From contig JBBHKE010000538.1 in assembly GCA_037447655.1 (NCBI GenBank), positions 1 to 39,690 on the forward strand: DNA of 39,690 nt, read 5' to 3'. Shown here piece after piece: positions 21,050-29,663 of the stretch. Position numbers and translations under genes: made by a program. The notes under the pieces are model-generated. The model searched no databases and had not been told where the DNA came from. It saw nothing but the letters and a program-made list of their open reading frames with translations. The DNA is from Zygnema cylindricum (taxonomy: Eukaryota > Streptophyta > Zygnematophyceae > Zygnematales > Zygnemataceae). Position 1 is the stretch's first letter; every line of letters begins with the position of its first letter.

Positions 21050-22507
21050 TTAAATCGCTTGACAATCGTCTTCCGCAATCATTGTATTCAACTGTTTCCG
21101 AAGACGAAGAAAATTTCTAGCAACAAAAATTTTTGTTCCCGCGAATTTCTTATATGTTCTGCGGTACACTTGGAAATCCACTTCAAATCCTTTCCTCGCA
21201 AAAATAAGATTCGTTCCTCCAAAATAACTCGCTATAATACTATTTCCCCCTTGGACACTCATAAAACATCGAGCTCTCGCATACATTCTCATTTGAACTT
21301 CGTTAAACGAAATCGTGGGATTCAAAACATGAATGTCTTGCATCAAAATTATTCTCCCTTTATAATCTGGGTTCAAATAAAATTTGCGAACAAATTTATA
21401 ATCGTCGATCTTAAGTTGATTGGAATTCACCGATTGCCATTGATCCTCGGCGATCGCATTTCCCGGTCGATTATAAACCACATAAAAACCTTCGTCGAGA
21501 AGTCGAACAAAAATGTGTTTCAACATCTTTAAGTCGAAGAAATTAATGGGTCCCATATTCCATTCGTTCGATAATTTATTCGAAATTATGGCGACTTTTG
21601 CTCCGGCGGGAACCGAGTGCCAAACTTTTCCCATTTCCCTAAAATGGGAAGCGAGAGGAGGAGGATACCAAGCGACCGGAATTCGACTTTTATGTAAACC
21701 TCTTCTCCAACCGTACGGCCGTAAAAAGTTTTTATAATCGTCTCTTTTACAAGAAGAATTGTGGGTATGGTGATCACTAAACCAATAAAAAAGATTCACA
21801 CTTTGGTCTCCACAACTCGTCGTCGTCCGAAGAGTTCCGTTCAAAAGGTGAAAATAAGCAAAAGGCAAAACTACCATTAATTCGTACCCAAATTCTCCTT
21901 CAAATTTTATATCCACCTCTCCTGGTTTCCTCGGAGGGAGAGATTCAATTTCTTTCTTTTTCCGTGCCACGCACGAAGGCTCCGGTTCCTCATCTTTCCA
22001 CACTATTTGTTGTGTCGTCCATCTCTTCGACTCCTCCTCATATTCCGGAGGATCTGGTTCCTCATCTTTGAATACTGCCAACTTTAAAAAATCATCTTTG
22101 TCGTTTATGCCCTGTGGACCCCATGGAGGAGGAGGAGATGGGACTGCTTCGACCAGGATTCGTCTTTTCTGTCCTCCTTCTTGATCTTCTTCTGCGGATC
22201 CTAATTGGTGTGGATCTCCTTGAATAAAATTTTCAATTTCTGGAAGGAGAGATTCGGAGAAATGCGAATCTTTCGAGGGTTTTTGCAAAGAATTTGAGGA
22301 AATTTCCACGAAATTGTTGACCAGATCCGACAAAGAAGGCGATTTGGAATCAGAATCTGCTATTTTGGCTACATTAGGGTTTCTATGATGAATCGAATTC
22401 CGTAAAAAATCGGTAGTTTCTTCACTAAAAACGGGAACTAAAAGCAACAAAGAAATAAATAGAATCACAAATGTACTAAAAAAAAGAGCACTACAAGAAG
22501 CTGCCAT
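21050..22507 (-). CDS. putative glycosyltransferase-like secretory-pathway protein
   Basis: Intronless, 485 residues from the ATG at 22507; a TTG further upstream is in frame but is not a likely start. Residues 6-28 are hydrophobic (LFFSTFVILFISLLLLVPVF) and act as signal peptide or type II anchor. Residues 30-200 are polar and probably disordered, with a short repeat of KDEEPDP/KDEEPEP at 147-153 and 171-177. The conserved-looking part starts at GEFGYELMVVLPFAYFHLLNGT (204-225) and includes AIISNKLSNEW (307-316), VVYNRPGNAI (343-352), ILMQD (387-391) and MSVQGGNSIIASYFGGTN (416-433). The last resembles the nucleotide-sugar-binding end of GT61/GT-B-like enzymes (an HG/QGG motif near the C-terminus). 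This suggests a Golgi or secreted transferase. Candidate N-glycan sites: N223, N250. The donor and acceptor are unknown. Confidence 0.75.
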   Translation of the reverse strand: MAASCSALFFSTFVILFISLLLLVPVFSEETTDFLRNSIHHRNPNVAKIADSDSKSPSLSDLVNNFVEISSNSLQKPSKDSHFSESLLPEIENFIQGDPHQLGSAEEDQEGGQKRRILVEAVPSPPPPWGPQGINDKDDFLKLAVFKDEEPDPPEYEEESKRWTTQQIVWKDEEPEPSCVARKKKEIESLPPRKPGEVDIKFEGEFGYELMVVLPFAYFHLLNGTLRTTTSCGDQSVNLFYWFSDHHTHNSSCKRDDYKNFLRPYGWRRGLHKSRIPVAWYPPPLASHFREMGKVWHSVPAGAKVAIISNKLSNEWNMGPINFFDLKMLKHIFVRLLDEGFYVVYNRPGNAIAEDQWQSVNSNQLKIDDYKFVRKFYLNPDYKGRIILMQDIHVLNPTISFNEVQMRMYARARCFMSVQGGNSIIASYFGGTNLIFARKGFEVDFQVYRRTYKKFAGTKIFVARNFLRLRKQLNTMIAEDDCQAI

Positions 22508-23268
22508 CTTTGAAAAACTAGAAGACTTGATTCGCACAAAAAACTGCAAAACAAATGAACTAAAACTTTTACTTAGTGGCAGAAAATTTGAAGATCCATG
22601 GCTTTTTTTTGCTGGTTAGGTTTTGAAAGAGACAGCAGAGGAAAGGAATACCTAAAACATTAAAAAAGGACCAAAGTACCAATTTATTGCAGTGCAGAAA
22701 GTACATGGAGCTTCCGTACATAGAACTTCCGTACATTTGGTAACTCCAGCGAATCGCAGCCGTCAGAAGTTATTCTACAGTCATTTAAGGCGTGTAAACG
22801 TGACCCTACGATACCGTACGTTTTTTTCGACAGTTAAGAGATGTGTACGGAATATATTCCTCGGAATGCATCTCGGCCGTAAATCTCGTATTTTAATGTT
22901 ATTACTTATTAGGGTTTGGTTTCCCTGTCGGATTGTCTTAGGCGATTATCTTTTAACTCTTCTGTGTTTTTCGCTTGTTTCAACACACACAACTACTGTA
23001 GCGAATATTCACGGTGGCGCAAATATTGTTAGAATTTTAGTAACGTGAAAAGAATCTATCCGTATCTTTGCAAGAAAATGGCAATCATGAGAGATGTTTT
23101 CGTTTTAAGCTTTGTCATTGAAACTGAAAACAGGTGTCTTTAACTCACAGGTTCAACGAAGATTCTTTGAATAAGACATTTTGTCAATATTTATCCTAAA
23201 TATACTCGATGACGTAAGCCACCTCACTAGTTTACGACTGCACAGTGCACGCACTGCAAAAACTACAG
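22508..23268. other. upstream region of the glycosyltransferase-like gene
   Basis: Intergenic. 22690-22880 is unusually rich in CGTAC words, like the copia LTRs and DNA elements nearby. A 118-codon plus-strand frame (22692-23048) lacks any recognisable feature. Confidence 0.5.
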
Positions 23269-23270
23269 TA

Positions 23271-23885
23271 CACCGCGAATCGTAATTAGAGTAATGAACA
23301 ATTAGAGTAAAAAAACCAAAAATAACAATTAGAGTAATAAACTCTAATTTATGTGATAGAACTTTTTCACAGAGGAAGTTTACTCTAATTTATTTAAGTA
23401 CTCTATATTGGGTTATGTCAGCTATAAATTTCCGCGCTGAAATTATGAACACTAAATTACGTAGATGTACAGAATCTGTCAGTCCGTATAGTTTTGACGT
23501 CATTATGACGTTAGTATTATTTGTCGCGCTGAATGTCAGCTGATGTTCACACTGACGACGATGCTGTCGACGGACGAGAGTTGTGCGAACGGCTTTTTTT
23601 CGATGTGATTAATTTTTCGTTTAGTGCGATTTCACGTGCGAGCGCAATTGTATTAAATCATTATTTGTACCTTTTTACTTAAAAAAGTACAATTTTGCAC
23701 GGTCGAACGTCGTCCGTACTCCACACTATTTAAAACGAACCTATATTACAATTTTGTTACGCTAATTAAACTTACCTAAATTAGAATAATGAAAAAATTA
23801 GAATCATTTACTCTATTTGATGTAATAGAGTCGAAATTTCGAGCGACCGAATTAAAGTAATTTACTCTAATTACGATTCGCGGTG
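23271..23885 (-). mobile_element. TA-MITE copy 5, ~615-bp subfamily
   Basis: CACCGCGAATCGTAATTAGAG after TA (23269-23270), ...TACGATTCGCGGTG before TA (23886-23887). 615 bp, homologous over its length to 9118-9734 in the opposite orientation. Its right border is exactly the first base of the hAT-like element at 23886. Confidence 0.9.
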
Positions 23886-23937
23886 TAGTGTTGTGTATCG
23901 GTAAAAAAATTATCGCGATAACACCGATACCGATAGT

Positions 23938-24628
23938 CAGAGGTCGCAAAAGTCAAAATTTTACATAACCGAAACCGACCGTTTTTTTTTTCAAAATCTG
24001 AGTAACCGACGCCCGACCGTGTTATGTCACGCTCCAAAATTGTTAACCGTTAACCGACCGGCGTTTACGAAAATAAAAGTTAACCGAAACTCGATTTCTC
24101 GCGACTAACCGTGCCCGCCCGTAACAGAAAAAGTACAAAATTAACTAATGTACGACGTATGAATAAGCCAATAATTACGATTTGTCGCGTTCCCTTAGAT
24201 TTGCGAAATGAATAGTGTTACTAACGTGTCAAATTTGTGACGCTTTGTCGCGTTCCCTAAGATTTGCGAAATGAATAGTGTACTAACGTGTCAACTTTGA
24301 GACGCTTTGTCGCGTTCCCTAAGTTTTGCGAAATGAATAGTATACTACAGTACCGTGTCATATTTACGACGCTAATCATGATGTCACGTACTTCCACGAT
24401 ACCAAAGATTACAAAGTACAATAATGTTGGATTGTATGGACAATGCAAAATTTTCATTTTTTTTGGTTTTTTGGTTGACCAACCGTAACCGACCGTTTTT
24501 TTTTTCTGGTGAATCAACCGACCGCAACCGCCAGGCCCTCAAAATTCGGAAACCGAATCCGTTCCGGATCTGGCGCGGGCAGTCGGTTAACATCGGTCAC
24601 GGTTTCAGTTGACCGTTTGCGACCTCTG
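23938..24628. mobile_element. hAT-like element (CAGAGGTCGCAAA family), copy 2
   Basis: Ends CAGAGGTCGCAAA and TTTGCGACCTCTG, flanked by a perfect 8-bp duplication CCGATAGT (23930-23937 and 24629-24636). 691 bp, non-coding, inserted in the element at 23886-25760. It contains a 62-63-bp tandem array. Confidence 0.9.
24181..24370. repeat. 62-63-bp tandem array, three units
   Basis: Units starting TTTGTCGCGTTCCCT at 24181, 24244 and 24306, each with TTTGCGAAATGAATAGT. The third copy is the most diverged. The related hAT copy 1 has only one such unit. Confidence 0.9.
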
Positions 24629-24779
24629 CCGATAGTTATCGGTTATCGAACGGTCAGAGGCTCTGATATATCGGTCCGAGACCAACCAATTCCATATCGG
24701 CGATAACTTAAAAAAAAAATACAGTAGTACTTTATAACATACTGTACTATATTATTGGCTTTGTATAATAAAGTACCTT

Positions 24780-25220
24780 CCATTGCACCCGTACATTTTT
24801 CGTACAGTTATATACAGTGTCCGTATATGTCTGTATTTTTTATGAGTTATACAAATGATTTTTAGGGTTTTAGAGTACATTTCCTTAAATTTCGTATATT
24901 CGGTATAACTGCCGCACACTTTTCATACATGTACGTACAGTGGCCGTATTTTCCGTACTTGTTAGGGGTATTAATTTTAGGGTTTGGAGGATACATTGCC
25001 GTATATTTTCGTATATTTTAATACAGCTGCGCTACATTTTTCGTATATTTACGTGCAATGTTTGTACATATCCGTACTATTTAGGGTTATTATAAGGGGT
25101 GTTTTAGGGTTTATAGGGTACATTGCCGTACGTTCCTATGTATTTCAGTATGGTTGACAAAGATTTGCCGTATTATTAGGTTTGTAGGGTACACTTTCCG
25201 TATAATTTCGTACATTTATG
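24780..25220. repeat. degenerate ~115-130-bp tandem repeats
   Basis: About four units with a shared order: TAGGGTTT, GTACATTGCCGTATATTTTCGTA, a GCNNCACTTTTCGTACAT part, and a CGTACAGTGTCCGTA part. Strongly diverged; they lie in the interior of the hAT-like element 23886-25760. Confidence 0.65.
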
Positions 25221-25760
25221 TTAATAGTTCGTAATTTTAAAGAATTTTGAAGGATTTTCTAGTATTTCGCTTTTCGTACATTTTGTGTACATAGAAACCT
25301 ATAAGAATTTTACGAAAAGTATGAAATCGACAAATATTAAGTAATTTTCACAGAAAAGTCCAAATCCGTACGAATTTGACATCTATGGGCGTAAATAACA
25401 GTCAAAAGGACATTGAGGAAGGCTATGGGAGTGTGGAACCCAAGTAAACCCAATTAAACAATAAATAATCAAGGAAAAATCACAATTTTTTACCGAAATC
25501 GGGGGGAAGTGGGTCCGCGGCGCGTCTGGGGAATATGACGTACAATTGAGTGTACTGGCCGTACATTTATATGTACGGTCCGTACATATATCGCTAATAG
25601 TTATCGATATCGGTGTTATCGCCGATAAATACCAATAAATATCGGTTATTTATCGGCTATAACACCGATAGCGATATATCGTACCAATATATCGATTATC
25701 GGGTACCCAAAAAAAGGTCCATATCGGTTATCGGCAAATCCTTACCGATACACAACACTA

Positions 25761-26307
25761 GCAAAAAATGTAGAAAAAATGAAAAAACAAAAAACCATTG
25801 TAAAATGATTTGATTTCGTCCACAAATTTTTTAGTTACAACATTGAACATTTTCCCTCGTTTTGAACCATCCTGAGAAATTGTACGACTCTTGAGAAACA
25901 GCTCCAAAAAAAGGGAAAACTTAAGCATGGAAAGCGATTCTAACGTGATGACATTGGAATCCCCAAGAGCCATCAATAAAAGCCACGTGGACACACTTAA
26001 AGTTCACTCTTAAGATAACATGTGTAATAATAAATCGCCGCATTGATTTTTTCTTCCATTCTTGCCCGTAAAACTTGTCAAGTGACCAAATAATAATCCT
26101 ACGTGGCAAGAAAATACAGAATGCACGTGTGAAACCACAATTCGGTTTAAACACCTGGACAGCTGGAAAAGTACAATCTGAGTTAAGTTAGTCGCCCACG
26201 ATAATCCAACAAGGACACGCTCCCTTATTATTATTTTTAGATTGCAGGCGGCACGATTTTGGGCCGACGTATGACGTCCGATGAGAAGTAGGTCGATTTA
26301 AGATCGC
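25761..26307. other. non-coding
   Basis: No gene. CCACGTGG (G-box core) occurs near 25983 and ACGTGGCA near 26100, but no gene start follows them. Confidence 0.45.
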
Positions 26308-26309
26308 TA

Positions 26310-26528
26310 CACCGTGCACCGCTATCAGGGTTAATAAAATTTTCGCCACTGAAAAAATATTTTTTCCGTACATATTTGTCCAATTTTCAATATAAGACCG
26401 CCAATCGGAAGCTGAGAATCTTACCTTTCAATCGCCACCGTCAGATCCACACTTTTACAAGTGTGTACGGAGAAAAGATGTATTAAATGACAAAAAAAAA
26501 CATTTAACCCTAATAGCGATACACGGTG
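26310..26528. mobile_element. TA-MITE copy 6, ~217-bp subfamily
   Basis: CACCGTGCACCGCTATCAGGG after TA (26308-26309), ...TAGCGATACACGGTG before TA. 219 bp. Shares GCCAATCGGAAGCTGAGAAT and TACAAGTGTGTACGGAG with copies at 10727 and 36155. Confidence 0.87.
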
Positions 26529-26543
26529 TAGCAGATGTACTTA

Positions 26544-27235
26544 GGCATGTTCTCCATTAGGCGGTCCCAGTAAACACGCGGATACGTCAATTTCTCATGT
26601 TTACTGGCACGGCCTTCCATTATGTCGTGCCAGTAGACATCATTTCTCAATTATGATTGGGCCACGTAGGTTATTTTCAGATTCTTAAAATCTATAAATA
26701 TTCTTCAAGCTGAAAATTTGTACATAATATTGGTACGGGTGGAGGTAGGCAATGATTCGTACGAAAATTTTGCGACCAGATTTTAATTTTGAAATTGAAA
26801 ATAAAAATTTCGAAACGGAATGTAAAAAAGGCGCCGCAAATTTTTAAGGTCAGCAGATGTCGGAAGGAGCGTGCGAAGATACACCATGGCGGAAGGCACA
26901 TGGCATGTAGGACGTGTTCGATTCTCATCGCCTGTTCGTGGTGGATTTTTTTTTCTTTTCATTTCACGTGTACCAATGGTACGCGACCAGTCTGAAGAAA
27001 CTCTCCTCGCCGAGGAGAGTCTCTTCACACTGGACGATGTGCGTGATTGCTTCGCGAATCTAAAAAAGTGAAAAATCCAACGGTAAAATCCAACGGTCGA
27101 TACTTACGCCTATAATATTGGAGCTATCCAGTAGACATGTTTCGTCTGACAAAAAAAATAATTTGGTACGAATATGTACAAAATCGTACGGCGTCCAGTA
27201 AACAACTCCACTTTTCCTCTAATGGAAGTTCACCC
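26544..27235. mobile_element. PIF/Harbinger-like element 2
   Basis: TTA (26541-26543) and TTA (27236-27238) flank ends GGCATGTTCTCCATTAGGC and (reverse) GGGTGAACTTCCATTAGAGG. 692 bp, no coding capacity. The word CCAGTARACA occurs five times, in both orientations, near the ends (about 26566, 26599, 26629, 27129, 27196). A 21-bp palindrome, ACTCTCCTCGCCGAGGAGAGT, lies near 26999. Confidence 0.75.
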
Positions 27236-27238
27236 TTA

Positions 27239-27410
27239 ATGTCTCATTAATCACAGTGACGTCGTTGTTTGGGACAAAATTACAGATTTGTCCCTAGTAA
27301 ATACTATTTTACTATTTTAACCATTCGTACGCTACGGAAGATCAAAATTTGTACTATATCTAGGAAAGGATCACGTGATGCTACGCCACTCCCAAAGACT
27401 ATTTGGCGTA
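27239..27410. other. non-coding spacer
   Basis: 172 bp between two Harbinger-like elements; nothing recognised. Confidence 0.5.
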
Positions 27411-27623
27411 TTAGGGCATGGTTACATCAGGAGGTCTTTGTAATAGTACGGACATCAAAATTTCTGTATTACAGAGGCCTCGGTTACATCGCGTATCGTC
27501 TGTAAATAGTTTTTTACATACCTGTTATTTTTTGAGTGGTTCCACGTAAGTCGACGATCAAATCTCTAAAATCGCAAAGATTTGAAAACCGACCATTTTC
27601 GTATGCAAATCCGTACTTGCGTA

Positions 27624-28670
27624 TGTTGAAATTTATAGATTTCTAGAGTATTTTCTAGGTTTAAATATGTTTTTATAAAAGGAAAAAGAAAAGGACGGAC
27701 AGCCTGTCTCCACCTCCGCTCTCTAGCCCCCATACTTGCTGTAGTCACTGAAGGAAAGAGAGAGAGGTTGATCCATGGCTGCCTTAGTTCAACAGACAGC
27801 TATTTTTAGTAGGTTACTAAAAATATACTTGACGGACCAGAGATTTGATCCCGGTACCTGCGGTTCGTCAAATCGACCGGTAGCGGTCAGCTTTATCCTA
27901 ATAGACTAGGACCAATGCTAAGTGCTATGGTATGTGATAGATATATATTTAGTTCGAAAGGATAAAGTTCATTTAACTAAAACTGTTTACGGCGTACATA
28001 TATACAGTTTTATAAAGTACGTCGTACGACGCTAATTCAAAACGGATACCACGCATTTTATTTCTACATCGGAACAAATATCGCGCAAGTATTTATTCCG
28101 GCCAAGATTACGTTTCGCATATAATCCAACGGCGCACATCATCGCCGAAATCCCGGAGTGGTCACTTTGGCATTTAGTGACGTGGCATCACCTGGCGCCA
28201 CGTGGGGAGACATCATTCGGTCGCGGGAATTCCGAGGAACGTACGGATGAGTGGAAAGTATACACGCGTCCACTTATGGCCTTGTCGTACAGAGGCCGTA
28301 CAGAAAGTACATCGGCAGTAGTACTTTCTAGTACTATACAGTTTTGTGATTGGTTCGTACAGGCAGTAGATAAGAGCTGTGAGAGGGAATTAGGAAAAAC
28401 TAGGACTTAGGAAAATTTAGGTAGATAGTCCTCTCTCTCAGAGAGTTTGTATAAATTGGCATCTTTGCCACCCTATAACTTATCGCCTGGTTGGCCGTTT
28501 TCAGTGATTCTTTTTTCTACGGACTCAGGGGAGTCCAGGCTACACAAGGGTGCAGTCAAATTGTCAGTTTGCCATCTTGGGCAGCAGTGGTTGTGGCTTA
28601 AAGTGGGTTAGTTAAATACTATCTAGAGGCTTCCTGTATTCTGTAGTCCAATGGAGGACACAGAATTGCA
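27624..28670 (+). repeat. 5' LTR of copia B
   Basis: Starts TGTTGAAATT and ends TTGCA. A TATAAAT box lies at 28450-28456. The last 20 bases contain ATGGAGGACACAGAATTGCA, so the probable gag ATG (28651) is inside the LTR. Confidence 0.95.
28450..28456 (+). promoter_or_regulatory. TATA box of the copia B LTR
   Basis: TATAAAT followed by TGGCATC, placed about 825 bp into the LTR. It is preserved in the 3' LTR (34181-34187) and in the LTR fragment inside gag (near 29416). Transcription would begin some 30 bp downstream. Confidence 0.6.
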
Positions 28671-29322
28671 GGTTATGGGCCCACCCTCTAGGGTGCCCAC
28701 CTTCAATGGATCTGGGTTCATCTATTGGGAAGCCATGATGATGGGAGCTTTGTGTGAAAAACAATACTGGGGTATCGTCAGTGGACAAGTGAAACGTCCA
28801 CCTTCAGGAACTCCACCAGGATTTGGGGGAGTAAGGTTTCCTGCAACAACGGCTGCCTCGGCGGAGGAGGCAGATGATGGGGACAGCAGTGTGTCCGAAA
28901 AGGGGAAAGGGAAGGAGACACCCCTTACTCCTATTGCCACAGTATCGGGAGCGGCAATCGTGAAGACCGTGGAGAACGATACTCAAATGTGGGAGGATGT
29001 AAACATGGCTGCCAAGAACTTCATTCTGAGGCACCTCACTCAAGGTTTGGCCACTCCTCATCTTCACATTTACAAGGCCGAGGAGTTGTGGGAGAGTTTA
29101 GTGGAGATTTATAGAGCTGGAACTATTCAAGAGCTCCAGTTGGCTGAGCAAAAGCTATTGAGTTACACTTACAAATGAGGAAAGATGTTAGATTACTGTA
29201 ATGATCTTTCTTGTTTGTATACACAAATGGAAAGTGCCGGGTGGATAGGTACAATGAAAATGAAAGTTAACACCCTTATCATGAAATTACCAAATGAGTT
29301 CGAAAACTTAGTGTACCGAGTA
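28651..29322 (+). pseudogene. copia B gag, 5' part
   Basis: Starts at the ATG in the LTR (MEDTELQ), reads through the PBS (VMGPP) and continues with FNGSGFIYWEAMMMGALCEK, WGIVSG and HLTQGLATPH, the copia gag pattern. A TGA at 29176-29178, after LLSYTYK, replaces the Gly codon seen in copia A. The frame continues after it ([26 protein letters not shown]) up to 29322, where a foreign LTR fragment interrupts it. Normally gag would continue to the zinc knuckle at about 29865. The start is chosen because the frame is open from this ATG and matches copia A only in the part after the PBS. Confidence 0.88.
28671..28685 (+). promoter_or_regulatory. primer-binding site of copia B (tRNA-iMet anticodon arm)
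   Basis: GGTTATGGGCCCACC directly follows the LTR without a spacer. It complements the anticodon stem-loop of plant tRNA-iMet over 15 bases, as in copia of Drosophila, which primes from a cleaved tRNA. It lies within the gag frame and is translated as VMGPP. Confidence 0.82.
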
Positions 29323-29663
29323 TTGGTTCGTACAGGCAGTAGATAGGAGCTGTGAGAGGGAAGTAGGAAAAACTAGGACTTAGGAAAATTTAGGTAGATA
29401 GTCCTCTCTCTGAGAGTTTGTATAAATTGGCATCCTTTTTCAGTGATTCTTTTTTCTACGGACTCAGGGGAGTCCAGGCTACACAGGGGTGCAGTCAAAT
29501 TGTCAGTTTGCCTTCTTTGGCAGCAGTGGTTGTGGCTTAAAGTGGGTTAGTTAAATACTATCTAGAGGCTTCATGTATTCTGTGGTCCAATGGAGGACAC
29601 AGAATTGCAAACACCCTTATCATGAAATTACCAAATGAGTTCGAAAACTTAGTGTACCGAGTA
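29269..29663 (+). repeat. LTR fragment in gag flanked by 54-bp direct repeats
   Basis: The 54 bp at 29269-29322 (gag codons from AACACCCTTATC to CGAGTA) recur at 29610-29663. Between them, 29323-29609 is the 3' part of a copia LTR, from GATTGGTTCG-like sequence to the exact LTR terminus TTGCA. It differs from both LTRs of this element by several substitutions and a ~34-bp deletion after TTGGCATC, so it came from another copy. The net 341-bp insertion shifts the gag frame. Confidence 0.92.

Larger units (their letters stand above)
23886..25760. mobile_element. hAT-like non-autonomous element, TAGTGTTG family
   Basis: Perfect 19-bp inverted termini: TAGTGTTGTGTATCGGTAA at 23886 and its complement ending at 25760. 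The TAGTGTTG start is typical of hAT-type ends. 1,875 bp including the nested element 23938-24628. No transposase. I could not find a perfect 8-bp target duplication (left AACTACAG before the adjoining MITE, right GCAAAAAA). The interior has degenerate tandem repeats at 24780-25220. Confidence 0.75.

Noticed and set aside
20604-21120. Ser/Pro-rich frames of 149 and 163 codons
   Set aside because: Translation of the CCCTCT tract, overlapping the end of the real minus-strand gene.
20930-21532. 200-codon plus-strand frame
   Set aside because: Antisense of the glycosyltransferase-like gene plus simple sequence.
22692-23048. 118-codon plus-strand frame
   Set aside because: No domain and unusual composition; the region is rich in transposon-like GTAC words.
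24181-24370. CRISPR-like array
   Set aside because: Three 62-63-bp direct tandem units without spacers, inside a transposon.
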